DNA from: JABDIP01 sp965227455
Lineage (GTDB): Bacteria > Pseudomonadota > Alphaproteobacteria > DSM-16000 > Inquilinaceae
DNA length: 64,000 nt
Reading direction: 5' to 3'
Assembly: GCA_965227455.1 (NCBI GenBank)
Contig: OZ245752.1
Coordinates: forward strand, 1,798,001 to 1,862,000
Of this stretch, positions 62,111 to 64,000 are shown in pieces. The position numbers were made by a program, and so were the translations under genes. The notes under the pieces are model-generated. The model made no database searches, was not told the DNA's origin, and saw nothing but the letters and a program-made list of their open reading frames with translations. Every line of letters begins with the position of its first letter. Positions within the stretch are counted from its first letter, which is position 1.

Positions 62111-62457
62111 TCAGGCCCTGGCCAGACATCATCGCGCACTATGCCGAGGCAAATACGGCCGCTCACCGGGCCATCGGACAGCTGGCGAGGCACATTCACG
62201 AAGGGCCGCTCAGTGAGAGCCTGTTCGGATGGACCTCGCTCCATGATCTGCACATCTCGCAAACGAAGATGACCTATCCCCCAAAAGGCCCCTACCTCAG
62301 GATCGCGGCGACAGGACCCGAGAGTGTCGAGTTCCGGTATCTGGACACGCAGATTGCCAATCGTCAGTGGAAGCGGACTGTGCGGCCGGAGCAGACGATC
62401 GCCCGCTACGACCGATTTCTCGAACAACTGCGATGGGTTGGAGGCTCCTCGGCGTGA
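62107..62457 (+). CDS. hypothetical protein coupled to the HEAT-repeat gene
   Basis: A 116-residue protein of unknown family, coupled to the HEAT-repeat gene by a four-base overlap. It has a helical N-terminus (DIIAHYAEANTAAHRAIGQLARHIHE) and a beta-rich middle (LHDLHISQTKMTYPPKGPYLRIAATGPESVEFRYLDT-type content), then a closing helix RYDRFLEQLRW. No membrane segment or signal is seen. The pairing with a repeat scaffold suggests a complex. Confidence 0.68.
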   Translation: MIRPWPDIIAHYAEANTAAHRAIGQLARHIHEGPLSESLFGWTSLHDLHISQTKMTYPPKGPYLRIAATGPESVEFRYLDTQIANRQWKRTVRPEQTIARYDRFLEQLRWVGGSSA

Positions 62458-62470
62458 CAGGTCCTTCATC

Positions 62471-62526
62471 GGACCGGCGACGCTGTACCTGCGGGCGTTA
62501 GCCACCTACGGCAATCGCAGGCACCT
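62471..62526 (+). pseudogene. degenerate copy of the xylD 3' end
   Basis: ACCGGCGACGCTGTAC (62473-62488) is identical to xylD 61442-61457, and the following bases remain alignable to about the end of xylD. The reading frame matches too: PATLYLR-ALATYG-RH here against PATLYLR-VVATHG-RH in xylD. The frame then runs on without the xylD stop. Identity is highest in the first 23 bases and then falls, so this is an old remnant of the same or a related gene end. Confidence 0.7.
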
Positions 62527-62819
62527 GTTTCAGATGGACGACCGCCAACGGCGTGACCTGCGCACACTCATCGATCTTCGGGCAAGCCTATGGATTTGTG
62601 CAGTATCACCCGTCAAAGGCGGCGCACGAGGGTTCCTACAAATTTGATATAGTGCGTTGCAATTCTATGACATCTCACTAGCATACGGGCTGGGCGTTCT
62701 ATTTCGAACGTCGGAATATGAGAACGCCAGCGAGTAATTCAGCTGGCGCAAGCCGCTTTGAATAATAAATTTTCACTCCGCTTCAGGCCCTCTGAAGTTT
62801 CGACAAAGGCAAATCGAAA
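62527..62819. other. AT-richer spacer leading into the lipoprotein array
   Basis: No convincing gene. The base composition becomes visibly AT-richer from about 62640 (ATTTGATATAGTG and AATAATAAATTTTC). A hairpin CGCCAGC...GCTGGCG (62725-62731 and 62742-62748) lies in it. It probably holds the promoter of the following genes. Confidence 0.5.
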
Positions 62820-63284
62820 ATGAAGGCGCTAGCCGTGAGCGCGCTAATCATGTCCAGCGGCTGCACAGTCGGCGATGTCGGATTCTTGGTCGGAGAAATA
62901 ACTCGAGCAGATGGGGCATATGTCTACTCCATCGAAGTCCTCGGCGCCCACCTTCGCCCCCGTTCCTATGAGGCTGGCCTCGCGATCGGATATCAGCGGC
63001 GCATCTACATTTTTCCTGACAATCTCGAGGATTTGCCACCGACCGGTCGTTATTACTTCTCTGTGCCCTTTCCCAATTGCAATCCAATCGCACTCGACAG
63101 CCGGGTCTACGGATTGGATGTGCGCACGACATCGCAAGAAGCCGGCCTGACCATTGGAGCGAGAGCCACAACGGTAATGGCAGATATTGCATCGGATCAG
63201 TCGCGCCATTTCGAATTGGATTATCGGGCAGACAGCCCCGAGGCGACACGTCTGCTGCAGATTTCAGGGGAACACCATTGTTAA
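62820..63284 (+). CDS. putative lipoprotein/exported protein, first of tandem set
   Basis: A 154-residue protein. A short hydrophobic start (KALAVSALIMSSGC) resembles a lipoprotein signal with Cys15, although the residue three before Cys is Ser rather than Leu. The mature part is beta-rich, with GLAIGYQRRIYIFP, a motif shared by the next two proteins. It has a second repeat-like half (GLDVRTTSQEAGLTIGARATTV). Family unrecognised. Its base composition is AT-richer than upstream genes. The stop overlaps the next start. Confidence 0.6.
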   Translation: MKALAVSALIMSSGCTVGDVGFLVGEITRADGAYVYSIEVLGAHLRPRSYEAGLAIGYQRRIYIFPDNLEDLPPTGRYYFSVPFPNCNPIALDSRVYGLDVRTTSQEAGLTIGARATTVMADIASDQSRHFELDYRADSPEATRLLQISGEHHC

Positions 63285-63727
63285 GTGCGATCCAGTTGGC
63301 GGCCCGGCCGGTTGCTCTGTCCATGGCCTTGTTCGTGTTCGGTGGCTGCGAAGCCAGGCAGCTTTACGTCGCGCATGACACGGTCATCGGGATCAACGCC
63401 AACGTCAACCAGACACGCACGTCTGGCCGCGTCATCGTCGGCTACGACCGCTACTTCATAACGCTGGTTCCGAGGTCGGCCGACATGCCGCCGCCGGAAA
63501 ACGGTCAACCGCCAGATGAAGATGATCGGGAGGCGATGTCTGTCCTGTCTTGCTCGAAAATGCAGATTGAAGGCGTCTTTCTCACCGAGTTTACGGAACG
63601 GCTCGCAACAGGAAGAGCGGCGCATGAGTTCAGCAAAGCAATTTCACCAAGAGGAACCGGAGAGCAGGGAAATCAGGAGCAAGAAAATAAACCAGAATCA
63701 GGTGAGCAGTTTTTCGATTGCTTCTAG
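63278..63727 (+). CDS. putative lipoprotein, second of tandem set
   Basis: A 149-residue protein. TTG 63278 is chosen: AGGGG lies 7 bases before it and it overlaps the preceding stop. The N-terminus is hydrophobic (ALSMALFVFGGC) with a lipobox-like FGGC. The mature part starts ARQLYVAHDTVIGINANVNQT and carries GRVIVGYDRYFITLVP, the shared motif; the tail is Gln/Glu-rich (GEQGNQEQENKPES). It is probably anchored in a membrane. Function unknown. Confidence 0.62.
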   Translation: MLSAIQLAARPVALSMALFVFGGCEARQLYVAHDTVIGINANVNQTRTSGRVIVGYDRYFITLVPRSADMPPPENGQPPDEDDREAMSVLSCSKMQIEGVFLTEFTERLATGRAAHEFSKAISPRGTGEQGNQEQENKPESGEQFFDCF

Positions 63728-63739
63728 GGCTAAAAGATT

Positions 63740-64000
63740 ATGACTGACATGGAAGCGACGCTTCTCACGCCGTTGAAAAAGAAGATCGCATGTTTGGTGG
63801 CAACCGGATTGATTTTGTTTGTCTCTGGATGCGGAGACACGCTTGTTTTCATGGAGCGCACTTCTCTCAGTTTGGCCGCCGTCAACTTGAACGAAAACGT
63901 TGGAGAGCCGGTCGAGGTCAATGTCGGATTTCGCCGCAGCGTCATCTCATTTTCTCCACCGGTCGGAGGTGTGGAGGTATTTGAGGGAGAGTTTGTGCCC
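63740..64000 (+). CDS. putative lipoprotein, third of tandem set (3' truncated by window)
   Basis: The frame is open to the window end: 87 residues are visible. It begins MTDMEATLLTPLKKKIACLV with a hydrophobic core and a good lipobox LFVSGC, then GDTLVFMERTSLSLAAVNLNEN and VEVNVGFRRSVISFSPP. The latter matches the motif of the two preceding proteins, and the layout ending in a Gly/Phe-rich segment suggests a longer exported protein. No strong ribosome binding site is seen. Function unknown. Confidence 0.62.
   Translation, partial: MTDMEATLLTPLKKKIACLVATGLILFVSGCGDTLVFMERTSLSLAAVNLNENVGEPVEVNVGFRRSVISFSPPVGGVEVFEGEFVP

Overview
The window reads as chromosome of a high-GC alphaproteobacterium, probably Rhodospirillales-like. 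Grounds: GC-rich third codon positions on both strands, a DUF2336 protein, a carnitine 3-dehydrogenase fused to a hot-dog thioesterase, a Caulobacter-type xylonate dehydratase, and dispersed inverted repeats of a style common in alphaproteobacteria. The genus is inference. Genes are dense, in short operons with many 4-nt start/stop overlaps. No rRNA, tRNA, CRISPR array or intact insertion sequence was seen.

Layout. 1-2341: end of a DUF2270 membrane protein, an AhpD-like protein and two GNAT acetyltransferases. 2370-9473 (minus): an operon predicted to convert gamma-butyrobetaine/carnitine to glycine betaine (BKACE, carnitine dehydrogenase-thioesterase, acyl-CoA dehydrogenase, ADP-forming acyl-CoA ligase, CaiD-like hydratase, methyltransferase). 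10329-15492: a complete branched-chain-type ABC importer (livMHFG plus a divergent binding protein) with a RidA gene. 15584-20709: OsmC, a PhyH oxygenase, gluconokinase and 6-phosphogluconate dehydrogenase, a nuclease/phosphatase-fold protein and a GFA protein. 20873-24125: a YbbA/YbbP-type ABC pair. 24130-30878: aldo/keto reductases (one fused to RidA), DUF2336, PhyH, PanB-like and ICMT-like genes. 30885-33740: a livF-like 3' remnant, an aldo/keto reductase and an orphan livF-livG pair. 33807-45982: mostly single genes (methyltransferase, tandem phosphatase, cyclooxygenase-like haem peroxidase, TauD oxygenase, NDH-2, an aldolase-SDR fusion, an ArsR/AHSA1 pair).

46111-61502 is a sugar-acid region: AraD1/GguC-type protein, FCD-GntR regulator, aldose 1-epimerase, PhyH oxygenase, KDPG aldolase, KDG kinase, glucuronate isomerase, fructuronate reductase and xylonate dehydratase. 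With gntK-gnd it supports uronate, gluconate and xylonate use, but no mannonate dehydratase (UxuA) lies in the window. Past xylD the sequence changes character: a HEAT-repeat gene and its partner sit between xylD and a degenerate second copy of the xylD 3' end. Then come AT-richer spacer and three tandem small exported proteins with a shared motif, the last cut by the window edge. This right end looks like the start of an accessory region.

Points of most interest: the carnitine operon; the two gene-3'-end remnants (livF, xylD), each separated from the parent by a passenger segment; the tandem paralogous lipoproteins; and several enzymes with unusual fusions or replaced catalytic residues.
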